64,000 nucleotides of DNA, taken from assembly GCA_029552065.1 (NCBI GenBank), contig JAKPEG010000227.1, positions 1-64,000 of the forward strand, given 5' to 3'. Origin of the DNA: Actinomycetes bacterium (GTDB taxonomy: Bacteria > Actinomycetota > Actinomycetes > Actinomycetales > Dermatophilaceae). Under the pieces are notes generated by a model. The model saw only the letters and a program-made list of their open reading frames with translations, was not told the origin of the DNA and ran no database searches. Positions within the stretch are counted from its first letter, which is position 1. Each line of letters begins with the position of its first letter. Shown in pieces: positions 9,879 to 18,449 of the stretch. A program made the translations under genes and the position numbers.

Positions 9879-11559
9879 CCGGGTCGTCGTCGTCCGCCGG
9901 CGTCGGGTGAGTCCGGCGTGGGGGATCCTCGTCGGGGTCCTCGTCCTCGCCGTGGGCGGCACCTATCTCGCCACCAATGCCGGGGCCGGCGCCGCGGGCG
10001 ACACTCTGCGCACCGCCCAGGTGACCCGCGGTTCGATCGAACAGACCCTCACACTCACCGGCACCGCAACCCGGGTGTCGCTCGTCACCGCACACTTCCC
10101 GACCTCGGGCCGGGTGAGCGGCGTCAAGGTGGCGGTCGGGGACCAGGTCGAGGCCGGCCAGGTGCTCGCGACGATGGACACCACCGCGCTGCACCAAAGC
10201 GTGCTCGACGCGCAGGCGACTCTCGCCCAGGCGCAATACGCACTGGACGCCGATCTGCTCACCCAGGCCTCGGCCAGCACCTCGTCGTCCTCATCGACCA
10301 CAGGGGGCACGGGCAGCTCGTCCGGGTCCGCCACCGGCACGGGGGGCACGGGTGGCACGGGGGGTAGTTCGCCGAACGCGCTGCTCGCGGCCGTCCAGCA
10401 GGCCCAGCAGGCCGCGGCCACCGCCTGCGCCCCCGTTCTCGGGTCGGCCGGGACACCGACGACCGGGCCCTCGTCGACCGGGACGAGTACGTCCACCAGC
10501 ACCGCAACCAGCACCTCCACCAGCACTGCGACGAGCACCGCCACGAGCACTGCCACGAGCACTGCGACGAGCACCGCCACGGGCACGACCCAGCCGAACG
10601 GCCCCACGGCCGCGGAGATCGCCGCCTGCCTGTCCGCACTCAAGGCGGTCGCCGCCGCCGAGCAGGCGGCCGGCTCGGGCCTCACCGCGTATGCCGGCCA
10701 GCTCGCGGCCCAGCAGGCTGCCGCGGCTGCCGCGGCTGCCGCGGCCGCGAAGGCCCAGGCGGCCGCGGCCGCGTCGGCGGCCCGTAGCGCGAGCGGGGCC
10801 GGGTCGGCCGGTGGCACGGTCACCGAGGCCAAGCTCATCACCGACCGCGCGAACGTCACGAGCGCCGAGGCGGCCCTTGCCAAGGCCCGGGACAACCTCG
10901 CGGGCGCGACGCTCGTCGCCCCGATCGCCGGGCGGGTCGGTTCGATCGCCTGGGCGGTCGGGGACACGGCATCCTCGTCCAACGGGATCCAGGTCGTCGG
11001 CACCGGGGCGATGAAGGTGACCGTCCAGGTCCCCCAAGCCAACCTCCCCTCGGTCACCGTCGGCCTGCCCGCGCACGTGACGGTCACGGGTATCGCGCCG
11101 CTCGACGGAAGCGTGAGCGACGTCGCCCTCCTCCCGACGAGCAGCTCGACCTCGAGCACCCCGACCTATGCGGTGGACGTCGTCGTTCCCGCGGCCGCAG
11201 ACACTTTGGGTTCGGGCAGCCGGGCCACCGTGGCGATCGTCACGAAGAAGGTCGACGGCGTCCTCACCGTGCCGTCCTCAGCGGTGACCGCGGTCTCGAC
11301 CGGGGTGGGCGCCGTGGGGCTGCTCAAGGCCGGGGTGGTCACGGCCACCCGGGTGCAGACCGGTGCCGTCGGCGGTGGCCGGGTCGAGATCATCTCCGGG
11401 CTCGCCGCGGGCGACACCGTCGTCGTGGGCGACACCTCGCAGCCGTTGCCGTCCAACGGTGGCTTCGGCGGTGGCTTCGGCGGCGGCACCGGTGGGCTCA
11501 CCGGGCAGCAGGTCCGGGTCCCCGGCGTCGGGGTCGGCGGTCCGCCGCCCGGCGGCTGA
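9871..11559 (+). CDS. Efflux periplasmic-adaptor (HlyD/MacA-like) subunit 2
   Basis: This 562-residue adaptor is about 150 residues longer than its paralogue at 5647. It has an N-terminal anchor (about residues 15-36), a lipoyl half-motif (GRVSGVKVAVGDQVEAGQVLA), an extended Ala/Gln coiled coil interrupted by a Thr-Ser-Ala repeat (about residues 205-236) and by a polyalanine stretch, then the second lipoyl half and barrel domain (LVAPIAGRVGSIAWAVGDT). It ends in Gly-rich repeats. It starts at the ATG overlapping the lipoprotein stop by eight bases. A second adaptor in one operon is unusual. Confidence 0.85.
   Translation: MADRVVVVRRRRVSPAWGILVGVLVLAVGGTYLATNAGAGAAGDTLRTAQVTRGSIEQTLTLTGTATRVSLVTAHFPTSGRVSGVKVAVGDQVEAGQVLATMDTTALHQSVLDAQATLAQAQYALDADLLTQASASTSSSSSTTGGTGSSSGSATGTGGTGGTGGSSPNALLAAVQQAQQAAATACAPVLGSAGTPTTGPSSTGTSTSTSTATSTSTSTATSTATSTATSTATSTATGTTQPNGPTAAEIAACLSALKAVAAAEQAAGSGLTAYAGQLAAQQAAAAAAAAAAAKAQAAAAASAARSASGAGSAGGTVTEAKLITDRANVTSAEAALAKARDNLAGATLVAPIAGRVGSIAWAVGDTASSSNGIQVVGTGAMKVTVQVPQANLPSVTVGLPAHVTVTGIAPLDGSVSDVALLPTSSSTSSTPTYAVDVVVPAAADTLGSGSRATVAIVTKKVDGVLTVPSSAVTAVSTGVGAVGLLKAGVVTATRVQTGAVGGGRVEIISGLAAGDTVVVGDTSQPLPSNGGFGGGFGGGTGGLTGQQVRVPGVGVGGPPPGG
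10483..10578 (+). repeat. Eight degenerate 12-base tandem repeats coding for Thr-Ser-Thr-Ala/Ser
   Basis: Eight successive 12-base units of the form ACSAGCACYGCS (first unit ACGAGTACGTCC) are in frame and give a TSTA/TSTS repeat in the second adaptor. The unit length of four codons means copy number could change without shifting frame. Confidence 0.85.
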
Positions 11560-11578
11560 TCGGCTCGGAAGGTTGTCT

Positions 11579-12484
11579 TCAGCGTCGGCGCACCGCAGCC
11601 GCGATGGCCGGCCGGATCCGGCGCGCCTCCGGCAGGGGGAGCAGGGGCCACACGTGGACGAGCCCGTCGGCCTCGTGCAGGTCGACGGGCACGCCTGCGG
11701 CAGCGGCGAGTTCGCGCAGTCTCCGGGCATCCCACACGAGCAGGTCCCGGGTGCCGACGTAGATCGTGATCCGCCCCAACCCGGCCAGCGATCCGTGGAT
11801 GGGCGAGACGCGCGGATCTGCGGGCGGGAGGTCACCGGCATACAACTCGCCGGCGCGCACGAGGCGCGGCACGGACAGGATCGGGTCCCGGGTCCGCCCG
11901 ACGTCGATCCGCGGATCGGTCATCGTCGCATCGAGCCACGGCGCCACGAGCACGAGCGGGATGCCGCCGATCCCCTCGTCGCGCAACGCCTGTGCGGTGG
12001 CGAGCGCGAGTCCGCCGCCGGCCGAATCCCCCATGAGGGTGACCAGGGCGGGATCGCCCGCCTCGGTCACGACGTCGCGGGTCACCGCCGCCGCCGTCGG
12101 CACCGTCATCTCCGCGGTCGACCCGGGGGCGACCGGATAGATCGGCACCGTGACGCGGGCGGGCACGAGCGTGGCCAGCCGGGCACAGAAGCGCCAGTGG
12201 CCGGGGTCGATCTCGCCGACGTAGCCTCCGCCGTGGAAGTAGACGATCCGCCGGGCCGGAGCGGCGGCCGTCCGAGGCGCCAACTCATAGACCCGCCAGC
12301 CCCGGTCGCCGGCGACGGTGAGGGTGACCCGCTTGTCGAGCGAACGGGGCGGGGCGAAGCTGCGCGGCCGCAGGGTGGCCTCGGTGAGTTCGGCGACCAT
12401 GCCCGCGTCGTCGTGCGGCATGCGCCGTCGGTGGGTGAGGGACAGGACGCCCGCGAGTGCCCGGTGGGTGAGGCTGGGCGGCAT
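11579..12484 (-). CDS. Alpha/beta hydrolase, hormone-sensitive lipase family
   Basis: The 301-residue enzyme has the HSL/esterase oxyanion motif HGGGY at residues 84-88, nucleophile motif GDSAGG with Ser154, and plausible Asp246 (TRDLLV) and His276 (VHVW) to complete the triad. No signal peptide is seen, so it is probably cytoplasmic. It is convergent with the efflux operon (19-base gap). The ATG sits inside one octamer copy and is preceded at six bases by TACAGT, itself part of a second, inverted octamer. Short-chain ester hydrolysis is expected; substrate unknown. Confidence 0.85.
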   Translation of the reverse strand: MPPSLTHRALAGVLSLTHRRRMPHDDAGMVAELTEATLRPRSFAPPRSLDKRVTLTVAGDRGWRVYELAPRTAAAPARRIVYFHGGGYVGEIDPGHWRFCARLATLVPARVTVPIYPVAPGSTAEMTVPTAAAVTRDVVTEAGDPALVTLMGDSAGGGLALATAQALRDEGIGGIPLVLVAPWLDATMTDPRIDVGRTRDPILSVPRLVRAGELYAGDLPPADPRVSPIHGSLAGLGRITIYVGTRDLLVWDARRLRELAAAAGVPVDLHEADGLVHVWPLLPLPEARRIRPAIAAAVRRR

Positions 12485-12490
12485 ACGGCC

Positions 12491-12496
12491 ACTGTA
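12491..12496 (-). promoter_or_regulatory. Leaderless -10 element TACAGT inside a CGGCATAC octamer
   Basis: On the minus strand CGGCATACAGT is followed by six bases and the ATG at 12484. The -10 hexamer shares its TAC with the octamer, and the start codon lies in a second, opposed octamer. Confidence 0.55.
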
Positions 12497-12510
12497 TGCC
12501 GTGTGGCGAG

Positions 12511-13944
12511 TCAGCCGAGCCGGGCCTTGACGACCTTGCCCATCTCGTTGCGCGGCAACGATTCCACGAAAACCACCCGGCGCGGACGCTTGTGCGCGGA
12601 CAGCCGGGCACCGACGTGCGCGACGAGCTCGTCCTCGGCGACCGCCTGGCCGGCGGCCGGCACGACATAGGCGACGATCCGCTGGCCGAGGTCGTCGTCG
12701 GGCACCCCTATGACGGCACATTCGGCGACCCCCGGATGTTCGAGCAGCGCCGACTCGATCTCGCCGGCGCCGATCCGGTAGCCGCCCGACTTGAGGAGGT
12801 CGACCGACGCACGCCCGACGATCCGGTGGGTGCCGTCCGGCTCGATCGCTGCGACGTCGCCGGTCCGGAACCAGCCGTCGGCCGTGAACGCCGACGCGGT
12901 CTCCTCCGGTCGCCCGAGGTAACCGTCGAAGAGGGTGGGGCCACGGACCTGCAGGTCGCCGATGCTTTCCCCGTCGTGCGGGACGGGGCGTCCGTCCTCG
13001 CCGACGAGTCGGGTGTGCACGCCGGGCAGCGGGACCCCGACCCGTCCGGCGCGGCGCAGACCGTCCGCCCGGGTGGCGACGGTGATGAGGGTCTCGGTCA
13101 TGCCGTAGCGCTCACACACGCGCTGGCCGGTGAGCGCGTGGAGACGCTCGAAGACCGGCGACGGCAACGCGGCGCTGCCCGACACGAGCAATCGCGCCGA
13201 GCCCAGGTATGCCGCGTGGTCCGGTTCCGCGGCGATCCGTGACCAGATCGTCGGGACCCCGAAGAACATCGTCGCCCCACCCCGGGCGGCCGCCGCATAG
13301 GCCTGGGGCGTCGGACGGCCGACCTGCCAGAGCCCGCCACCGATCCGCAGCGGGCCGAGCACGCCGAGGATGAGCCCGTGGACGTGGAAGAGCGGCAGCC
13401 CGTGGGCGAGCAGGTCCTCCGGCCGCCACTCCCATGCCTCGGCGAGGCCGTCGAGCCCCGCGGCAATCGCGCGACGGGACAGCAGCACGCCCTTGGGGGT
13501 GCCCGTCGTACCCGAGGTGTAGAGAACGAAAGCCGTTGCTGCGGAGTCGATCCCCATCGGCTCCCAGCTGTCGGGGGGTGTGTCGAGGGGATGCCCTGAG
13601 ACCGGGAGGCGCGGGAGCCTCCCGTCGTCCTGCTCGGGTGCCGGACCCAACCAGGCCTGCACCCGAGAGTCGCGCAGGATGTGGTCTCGCTCGCCGGCGC
13701 CTGCATCGGCGGGCACCGGGACGACCGCCACCCCGGCGAGCACGGCGCCCACGACCCCGGCGACGGTCGTCCACGTGGGTGTCGCGTGGACAGCGACCCG
13801 GGCCGCCCCCGCTTGCCCGAGGCCGGCCGCGACGTGTGCCGCGGAAGCGAGCAGGGCGGCATACCGGGTGTCGACCTCGCCGATCCGCACGGTCGTGGCC
13901 GAACGCTCGGGACGCAACAGACCGGCGAACAGGTGGTCGCTCAT
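12511..13944 (-). CDS. AMP-forming acyl-CoA synthetase (MatB/fatty-acid type)
   Basis: The 477-residue adenylate-forming enzyme has the A3 P-loop YTSGTTGTPKG at residues 142-152, YGMTET (A5), GWFRTGDVA (A7), and the C-terminal catalytic lysine motif NEMGKVVKARL. Length and motifs fit malonyl- or acyl-CoA synthetases that join a carboxylic acid to CoA through an acyl-AMP. Its ATG overlaps the stop of thpR upstream (ATGA, 13941-13944). The exact acid substrate cannot be decided from the motifs visible here. Confidence 0.85.
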   Translation of the reverse strand: MSDHLFAGLLRPERSATTVRIGEVDTRYAALLASAAHVAAGLGQAGAARVAVHATPTWTTVAGVVGAVLAGVAVVPVPADAGAGERDHILRDSRVQAWLGPAPEQDDGRLPRLPVSGHPLDTPPDSWEPMGIDSAATAFVLYTSGTTGTPKGVLLSRRAIAAGLDGLAEAWEWRPEDLLAHGLPLFHVHGLILGVLGPLRIGGGLWQVGRPTPQAYAAAARGGATMFFGVPTIWSRIAAEPDHAAYLGSARLLVSGSAALPSPVFERLHALTGQRVCERYGMTETLITVATRADGLRRAGRVGVPLPGVHTRLVGEDGRPVPHDGESIGDLQVRGPTLFDGYLGRPEETASAFTADGWFRTGDVAAIEPDGTHRIVGRASVDLLKSGGYRIGAGEIESALLEHPGVAECAVIGVPDDDLGQRIVAYVVPAAGQAVAEDELVAHVGARLSAHKRPRRVVFVESLPRNEMGKVVKARLG

Positions 13945-14504
13945 CGGGCGCCGCCGAGAGGGAGCTGCGCAACCGTCTCGTAGCGGGGCCGGCCCGCGGG
14001 CCCCTGCCCGAGGTGCGAGCCGACGAGCTCGATCGACTCGACCCACCAGTTCGGCGATCGATAGGTGTCGAGGATCCGCAGCCATCGGGTCGCCTCGACC
14101 GGCGGTCGCAGCCGGGCGAGGGTGAGGTGGGCGGTGAACCGTGCGCCGTCGGGTGGGGCGCCGACCTTGGCTGCCGCCGCCCGGGCACCCTGGGCGAGCC
14201 CGGCGAGGGTGTCGTCGCCGGCGGTGTCGACCCCGAGCCAGAGGACGCGGGCCCGGATCGGGTCGGGAAAGGCACCGGCCCCGGCGAGGGACACGGAGAA
14301 GGGCCGCCGCTTGGCAGCCTTCGTCGCGAGCCGTTCGACGAGGTCGTCGACGCGGTGGGCATCGACCGAGGCCATGAAGGCGAGCGTGACATGCCATTGC
14401 GCGGGGTCGGTCCACCGCTGGCCCGGTCTGGCCTCGAGGAAGTCGGCGAGGTGTTCGCGCACCGGCTCGGGCGGCACGACGGCGACGAACATCCGGTCAC
14501 CCAT
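13941..14504 (-). CDS. thpR: RNA 2',3'-cyclic phosphodiesterase (2H family)
   Basis: The 187-residue protein has the two HxTx motifs of the 2H phosphoesterase family: HVTL (His38, Thr40) and HLTL (His126, Thr128), in the usual spacing of LigT/ThpR proteins. These hydrolyse 2',3'-cyclic phosphodiester ends, with RNA 2'-5' ligase activity known in vitro. The ATG at 14504 gives MGDRMFVAVVPPEPV, matching the usual FVAL/AV-PP opening; an internal ATG at 14492 is possible. It is first in an operon with the acyl-CoA synthetase. Confidence 0.85.
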   Translation of the reverse strand: MGDRMFVAVVPPEPVREHLADFLEARPGQRWTDPAQWHVTLAFMASVDAHRVDDLVERLATKAAKRRPFSVSLAGAGAFPDPIRARVLWLGVDTAGDDTLAGLAQGARAAAAKVGAPPDGARFTAHLTLARLRPPVEATRWLRILDTYRSPNWWVESIELVGSHLGQGPAGRPRYETVAQLPLGGAR

Positions 14505-14524
14505 GCCGACAGCCTGCCACCCGG

Positions 14525-14530
14525 CTAGCC
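14525..14530 (+). promoter_or_regulatory. Probable -10 element TAGCCT
   Basis: TAGCCT lies about 35 bases before the ATG at 14567, leaving a short leader that contains AGGGAAGG as ribosome-binding site. No clear -35 is visible. Confidence 0.35.
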
Positions 14531-14566
14531 TGGGGCGGCACACGGGTCCGAGGGAAGGTGACGACC

Positions 14567-15139
14567 ATGGGTTTCCCCGAGAACGTGCTCGCCGAGGGCG
14601 AGCGGGTCGAGGGCAGCCTGCATCCCCACCCGCTCACGGTCCTCGGCCCGGTCGTCCTCGGATTCGTCCTCGCCGCCGTGGGTGCCGGGGTGAGCGCGAT
14701 GACTCCCGACGACCCCACCGGCAACACGATCCAGGTGATCTCGATCGCCGTCGTGTGCGTGCTCGCCATTCCCCTCGTGCTCGTGCCGATCCTGCGGTGG
14801 CGCACGACGCATTACGTGGTGACGAGCCATCGGGTGATGGTGCGCCGGGGGATCCTCGCCAAGGAGGGCAAGGACATCACCCTCTCGAAGATCACCGACG
14901 TGTCCTTCCAACAGAGCCTGCTCGACCGGGTCATTCGCTCGGGCACCCTGCGGATCGAGTCGGCCGGCGACTCGCCGGACGAGGTCCTGCGCAACATCCC
15001 GCGCAGCGACCAGGTGCAGCAGTTGGTCAACCGGCTCATCGACGCGGATGCCAACCGGCGGGCCGGCCGGATGGTCGCACAGCTCGGCGAGCGGGGCGCC
15101 GCCGAGGAACCGCGCCGGCCACCGTTGGCGCAGGAGTGA
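14567..15139 (+). CDS. PH domain-containing membrane protein (bPH2/DUF304)
   Basis: The 190-residue protein has two membrane segments (about residues 27-47 and 57-77) followed by a bacterial PH domain with the hallmark THYVVTSHRVMVRRGILAK and the DV-F-QSLLDRVIRSGTLRIES strand pair. Such proteins are common single-domain membrane proteins of Actinobacteria with no settled function. AGGGAAGG is placed well for the ATG at 14567; a GTG three codons upstream is the alternative. Its stop overlaps the next gene by GTGA. Confidence 0.85.
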   Translation: MGFPENVLAEGERVEGSLHPHPLTVLGPVVLGFVLAAVGAGVSAMTPDDPTGNTIQVISIAVVCVLAIPLVLVPILRWRTTHYVVTSHRVMVRRGILAKEGKDITLSKITDVSFQQSLLDRVIRSGTLRIESAGDSPDEVLRNIPRSDQVQQLVNRLIDADANRRAGRMVAQLGERGAAEEPRRPPLAQE

Positions 15140-15837
15140 ACCCCCTCTACTGGCGCGACCAGGAGCTGACGTCGTGGACCGCGACCGTCCTGGCCGTCGG
15201 CCCGGACGGCATCGTCCTGGACGAGTCGGCCTTCTATCCCGGTGGCGGAGGACAGCCCCCCGACCTCGGCCAGCTCGAGTGGGACGGGGTCTACACCCGG
15301 ATCGCCGGCGTCGGTGCCGCGGGGCTCGAGCCGGTCGAAGGCGATCCGGTGCCACCGGTCGGTGCCCGCGTGACCGCCCGGCTCGACGACCAGCGCCGCC
15401 GCCACCTCATGCGCACCCACTCGGCGCTGCACGTGGTGTGCGGGGTGATCTGGCGCGACCTCGGCTCACTCGTCACCGGGTCGAGCATGGAGCCCCTCAC
15501 CGGACGGCTCGACTTCGACCTGCCGGTTGTCCCCGAGGGCTTCAAGGCCGACCTCGAACGGGCCGTCAACGAGGAGATCGCCCGCGACCGGGCGATCCTC
15601 ACCAGGGTGGTGGCCCGGGCCGAGGCGCTGGCCGATCCCGACGTCATGCGCACCGCAGCTGCCCTCATCCCCGAGAGCGTGGAGCTGATCCGCATCGTCG
15701 ACGTCGACGGGCTCGACCGGCAGGCCGACTCGGGGACGCACGTCGCCTCGACCCGCCAGATCGGCGAGGTGCACATCGCCAAGGTCGAGTCCAAGGGACG
15801 CGGCTTCCGGCGGGTGCGAATCGCGTTGCTGCAGTGA
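15136..15837 (+). CDS. AlaX-like alanyl-tRNA editing protein
   Basis: The 233-residue protein matches the free-standing editing domain of alanyl-tRNA synthetase: FYPGGGGQPPD near residue 33, metal-binding HSALH (His95, His99), and the C-terminal SGTHVASTRQIG. AlaX proteins deacylate Ser- or Gly-tRNA(Ala). The usual CxxxH metal ligand pair reads Asp198-xxx-His202 here, so one Cys is absent. The GTG at 15136 overlaps the PH-gene stop and its own stop overlaps the next GTG, giving a tightly coupled trio. Confidence 0.85.
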   Translation: MNPLYWRDQELTSWTATVLAVGPDGIVLDESAFYPGGGGQPPDLGQLEWDGVYTRIAGVGAAGLEPVEGDPVPPVGARVTARLDDQRRRHLMRTHSALHVVCGVIWRDLGSLVTGSSMEPLTGRLDFDLPVVPEGFKADLERAVNEEIARDRAILTRVVARAEALADPDVMRTAAALIPESVELIRIVDVDGLDRQADSGTHVASTRQIGEVHIAKVESKGRGFRRVRIALLQ

Positions 15838-16457
15838 GCGATCCACGAGCGGACCTCGTCGGGCTCGTGCTCGCCGCCGGTGCCGGTCGGCGGATGGGTG
15901 GACCGAAAGCCCTCCTGCGACGGCCCTCCGGCGAATCCTTCGTCGCACATGCCGCGTGGTCGCTGTATGCCGGTGGGTTGCCCCGCGTCGTCGTCGTCCT
16001 CGGCGCCGCGGCCGAGGAGGCCGCCGCCCTCGTCCCGGCAGAGCCCTGGGCGCACGTCGTCGTCGCCCCGGACTGGGCCGAGGGGATGGGCGCCTCGCTG
16101 CGTGCCGGGCTGGCGGCCCTGGGCGGCACGGCGGGCATGGCGGGCATGGCCGCGACCGAGGCCACAGCCGTCCTCGCGGCGGTGGTGACCCTCGTGGACC
16201 TGCCCGACGTGACGGGCGACGTCGTGGCCAGGGTCGTGGCCGCGCTGGGACCGCAGCCGGGTCGTGCCCTCGTGCGGGCGGCATACGAAGGGACGGCGGG
16301 GCATCCGGTGGCCATCGGGCGGGAACACTGGCCGGCAGTCATCGCGAGTGCTCGGGGCGACGCCGGTGCGCGCCGGGTCTTCGCGACCGAGCCCCACGTC
16401 CTCGTCGAGTGCGGCGACCTCGCCACGGGTCGCGACCTCGACGCACCGCAGGGTTGA
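15834..16457 (+). CDS. MocA-like nucleotidyltransferase (molybdenum cofactor type)
   Basis: The 207-residue protein begins with the nucleotidyltransferase signature GLVLAAGAGRRMGGPKALL (residues 10-28) and has VDLPDVT and the GHPVAIGREHWP motif typical of MocA/MobA-like cytidylyltransferases of the NTP_transf_3 family. MocA makes molybdopterin cytosine dinucleotide, the cofactor form used by CO-dehydrogenase-family hydroxylases. Such a cluster lies 2 kb downstream, which supports that role although two unrelated genes intervene. The GTG overlaps the AlaX stop. Confidence 0.75.
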   Translation: MSDPRADLVGLVLAAGAGRRMGGPKALLRRPSGESFVAHAAWSLYAGGLPRVVVVLGAAAEEAAALVPAEPWAHVVVAPDWAEGMGASLRAGLAALGGTAGMAGMAATEATAVLAAVVTLVDLPDVTGDVVARVVAALGPQPGRALVRAAYEGTAGHPVAIGREHWPAVIASARGDAGARRVFATEPHVLVECGDLATGRDLDAPQG

Positions 16458-16582
16458 AGGCTGCCCGGTGGGTGGCGTTCGGGACGATTTCCCCCGAACA
16501 GGTATCAGGCGGGCACCCGGGGCTTCCTGTGCGGTGAGCCGGGCACACGAGGTGCCCGGGCCACCTGGAAGGTCTCCCCACC

Positions 16583-17710
16583 ATGCGCACGACTCTCCCC
16601 ACCCGCCTGGTCGCCCTCGGTGTCGGCCTGGCCACCTCGCTCACCGTCGGCCTGGCCACCTCGGGCACCGCAGAGGCCAAGTCGGCACCCAGCGGTGGCG
16701 ACGTGTCCTCGGCCACACCTACGCTTTCCGCCGAAGCCACCGCTGCCGGCAAGGCCAAGTTCGGCCAGGGCGCGACCGCCAACCAGACCCTCGAGGCCTA
16801 CTGGACCCCCGAGCGGATGCGCGCAGCCAAACCCGCCGACTCGGCCGTCAGCTACCAGGCCGCCGAGAAGGCCTATGCGACGAACGAGGCCAAGGCCCGG
16901 GCCGCGGGCACCGCGAAGAAGACGAACGACGGTCCGGCCCGCTCCACCGACGGTGCCGCGAGCAAGGTCTTCACCGTCACCAAGACCAGCCCCAGCTCGT
17001 TCACCGCGGCATACAACCCCAACGCCCCGACCTACGACCCCACGGCCTACACCCAGGGCAAGGTCTTCTTCAGCAAGCCCGACGGCAACTACGTGTGCTC
17101 CGGCACGATCATCAACTCCGAGGGCAAGGACACCGTCTGGACCGCGGGCCACTGTGTGCACGGGGGCAGCGGTGGCACCTGGCACACGAACTGGACCTTC
17201 GTTCCCGCCTACGACGACGACCTGGCCAACCCGCGCCCTTACGGCACGTGGAGCGCCAACCAGCTGTGGTCGCGCACCGCGTGGACGAACTCCTCGGACT
17301 TCTCCCAGGACATCGGCGTGGCCATCATGAACACCAACTGGGGCTGGCACATCGTCGACTACTTCGGCGGCCAGGGTCTCACCGTCAACCGCGGCAAGAG
17401 CGGCGTCCTCGAATACGCCTTCGGCTACCCGGCCGAGTGGCCCTTCGACGGCGGCAACCTCATGGGCTGCGTCGGCTGGACCTCGCCCGAGTGGGATGCA
17501 TGGCTGTTCTGGTCGCAGACCGACAAGATCTCCTGTGACATGACCCGCGGCTCGTCCGGTGGCGCCTGGCTCACCGACTACGACGGCAACTGGGGCCGGC
17601 TCAACGGTGTGAACAGCCGGATCGACCGGATCGTCGGCCCGACGATCATGCTCTCGCCCTACTTCGACGACGACGCCTGGAGCCTGTACAACTCCACGCG
17701 CTACCTCTGA
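16583..17710 (+). CDS. Secreted trypsin-like serine protease
   Basis: The 375-residue protein has a Sec signal peptide (charged start, hydrophobic core, likely cleavage near AEA at 30-32), an Ala/Lys-rich propeptide-like stretch, then an S1-type catalytic domain with TAGHC (His190), DIGVAI (Asp243) and GSSGG (Ser325). The fold is the V8/glutamyl-endopeptidase type of S1 rather than a classical trypsin. GGAAGG lies upstream of the ATG. It stands alone, with a strong terminator-like hairpin 38 bases past the stop. It should act outside the cell. Confidence 0.9.
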   Translation: MRTTLPTRLVALGVGLATSLTVGLATSGTAEAKSAPSGGDVSSATPTLSAEATAAGKAKFGQGATANQTLEAYWTPERMRAAKPADSAVSYQAAEKAYATNEAKARAAGTAKKTNDGPARSTDGAASKVFTVTKTSPSSFTAAYNPNAPTYDPTAYTQGKVFFSKPDGNYVCSGTIINSEGKDTVWTAGHCVHGGSGGTWHTNWTFVPAYDDDLANPRPYGTWSANQLWSRTAWTNSSDFSQDIGVAIMNTNWGWHIVDYFGGQGLTVNRGKSGVLEYAFGYPAEWPFDGGNLMGCVGWTSPEWDAWLFWSQTDKISCDMTRGSSGGAWLTDYDGNWGRLNGVNSRIDRIVGPTIMLSPYFDDDAWSLYNSTRYL

Positions 17711-17747
17711 GCACCCTGAGCACGATGTCTGCTCCGACCCTTCGCGC

Positions 17748-17774
17748 GGCGCGCCCGGTTCCTCCGGGCGCGCC
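17748..17774 (+). terminator. Terminator hairpin after the serine protease gene
   Basis: GGCGCGCCCGG (17748-17758) and its perfect complement (17764-17774) form an 11-bp stem with a 5-base loop. No U tract follows, as is common in this GC-rich genome. Confidence 0.6.
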
Positions 17775-17823
17775 GTCGCGCATTCCCGACGCGCTGGGTG
17801 CACTCGTCCGGTGCGGGAACGCC

Positions 17824-17829
17824 TACCGT
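17824..17829 (+). promoter_or_regulatory. Leaderless -10 element TACCGT
   Basis: TACCGT is followed by exactly six bases and then the ATG at 17836. Confidence 0.5.
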
Positions 17830-17835
17830 GGTGAC

Positions 17836-18351
17836 ATGTCCCGCGGACGTATGCCGTCGCGTCGCCGGTTCCTGCCCACCGTGGCCCTGCTGGCCGCCGG
17901 CGCCCTCCTCGCCGGGTGCGGGGCTCCGGCATCCACCCCCGGCGGGACTTCCGGTGGTGGATCGGTGCCCGGGGCGCCGCCCTCCGGGGGCGTGCCGGCG
18001 CCCCTGCCCGAGCCGCCGGGCGCGAGCGGCATACCCGAACCGACGGTGACCGATCCGGAGGAGGGTCGGCGGGAACGCCGGATCCCCTGGCGGCTGGTCT
18101 CGGCCGCGGGCACGCCGGCCCCCTCGCTCGTCGTCGAGACGGCCGCCGGCGGCGCGCCGTGCGACACGGTCACCGGCCTCGACGTGGCCGAGACCGCGAC
18201 GAGCATCACCGTCACACTGTGGGCCGGTCGCACTGCCGCGGCCGGTTCGTGCGACGGTCCGCAGGTGGCGATGGCCCGGCTCTACCGGATCCGGGTGCCG
18301 CTGTCCGCGCCGGCGGGAACCCGAGCGATCCTCCCCGGCCCGGTGGGCTGA
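17836..18351 (+). CDS. Small lipoprotein of unknown function
   Basis: The 171-residue product opens MSRGRMPSRRRFLP, then a hydrophobic stretch and lipobox LLAGC, so it is predicted to be lipid-anchored at the cell surface. A Pro/Gly/Ser-rich linker follows, then a compact domain from about residue 85 with two cysteines (GGAPCDT and AGSCDG) that could form a disulfide. I do not recognise the domain. The ATG at 17836 is preferred over an upstream in-frame start because of the leaderless -10. Its N-terminus resembles that of the lipoprotein at 8946 (both have MPSRR). Confidence 0.7.
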   Translation: MSRGRMPSRRRFLPTVALLAAGALLAGCGAPASTPGGTSGGGSVPGAPPSGGVPAPLPEPPGASGIPEPTVTDPEEGRRERRIPWRLVSAAGTPAPSLVVETAAGGAPCDTVTGLDVAETATSITVTLWAGRTAAAGSCDGPQVAMARLYRIRVPLSAPAGTRAILPGPVG

Positions 18352-18449
18352 CCGACCACCGGGCGGATGCCGGTCGGCACCCAGTGGCCCGTCCTCGGCT
18401 CGTCCCCGGCGCGTGACAGCGCCGGACCCATCGTCCATGCTGGGCTGTC

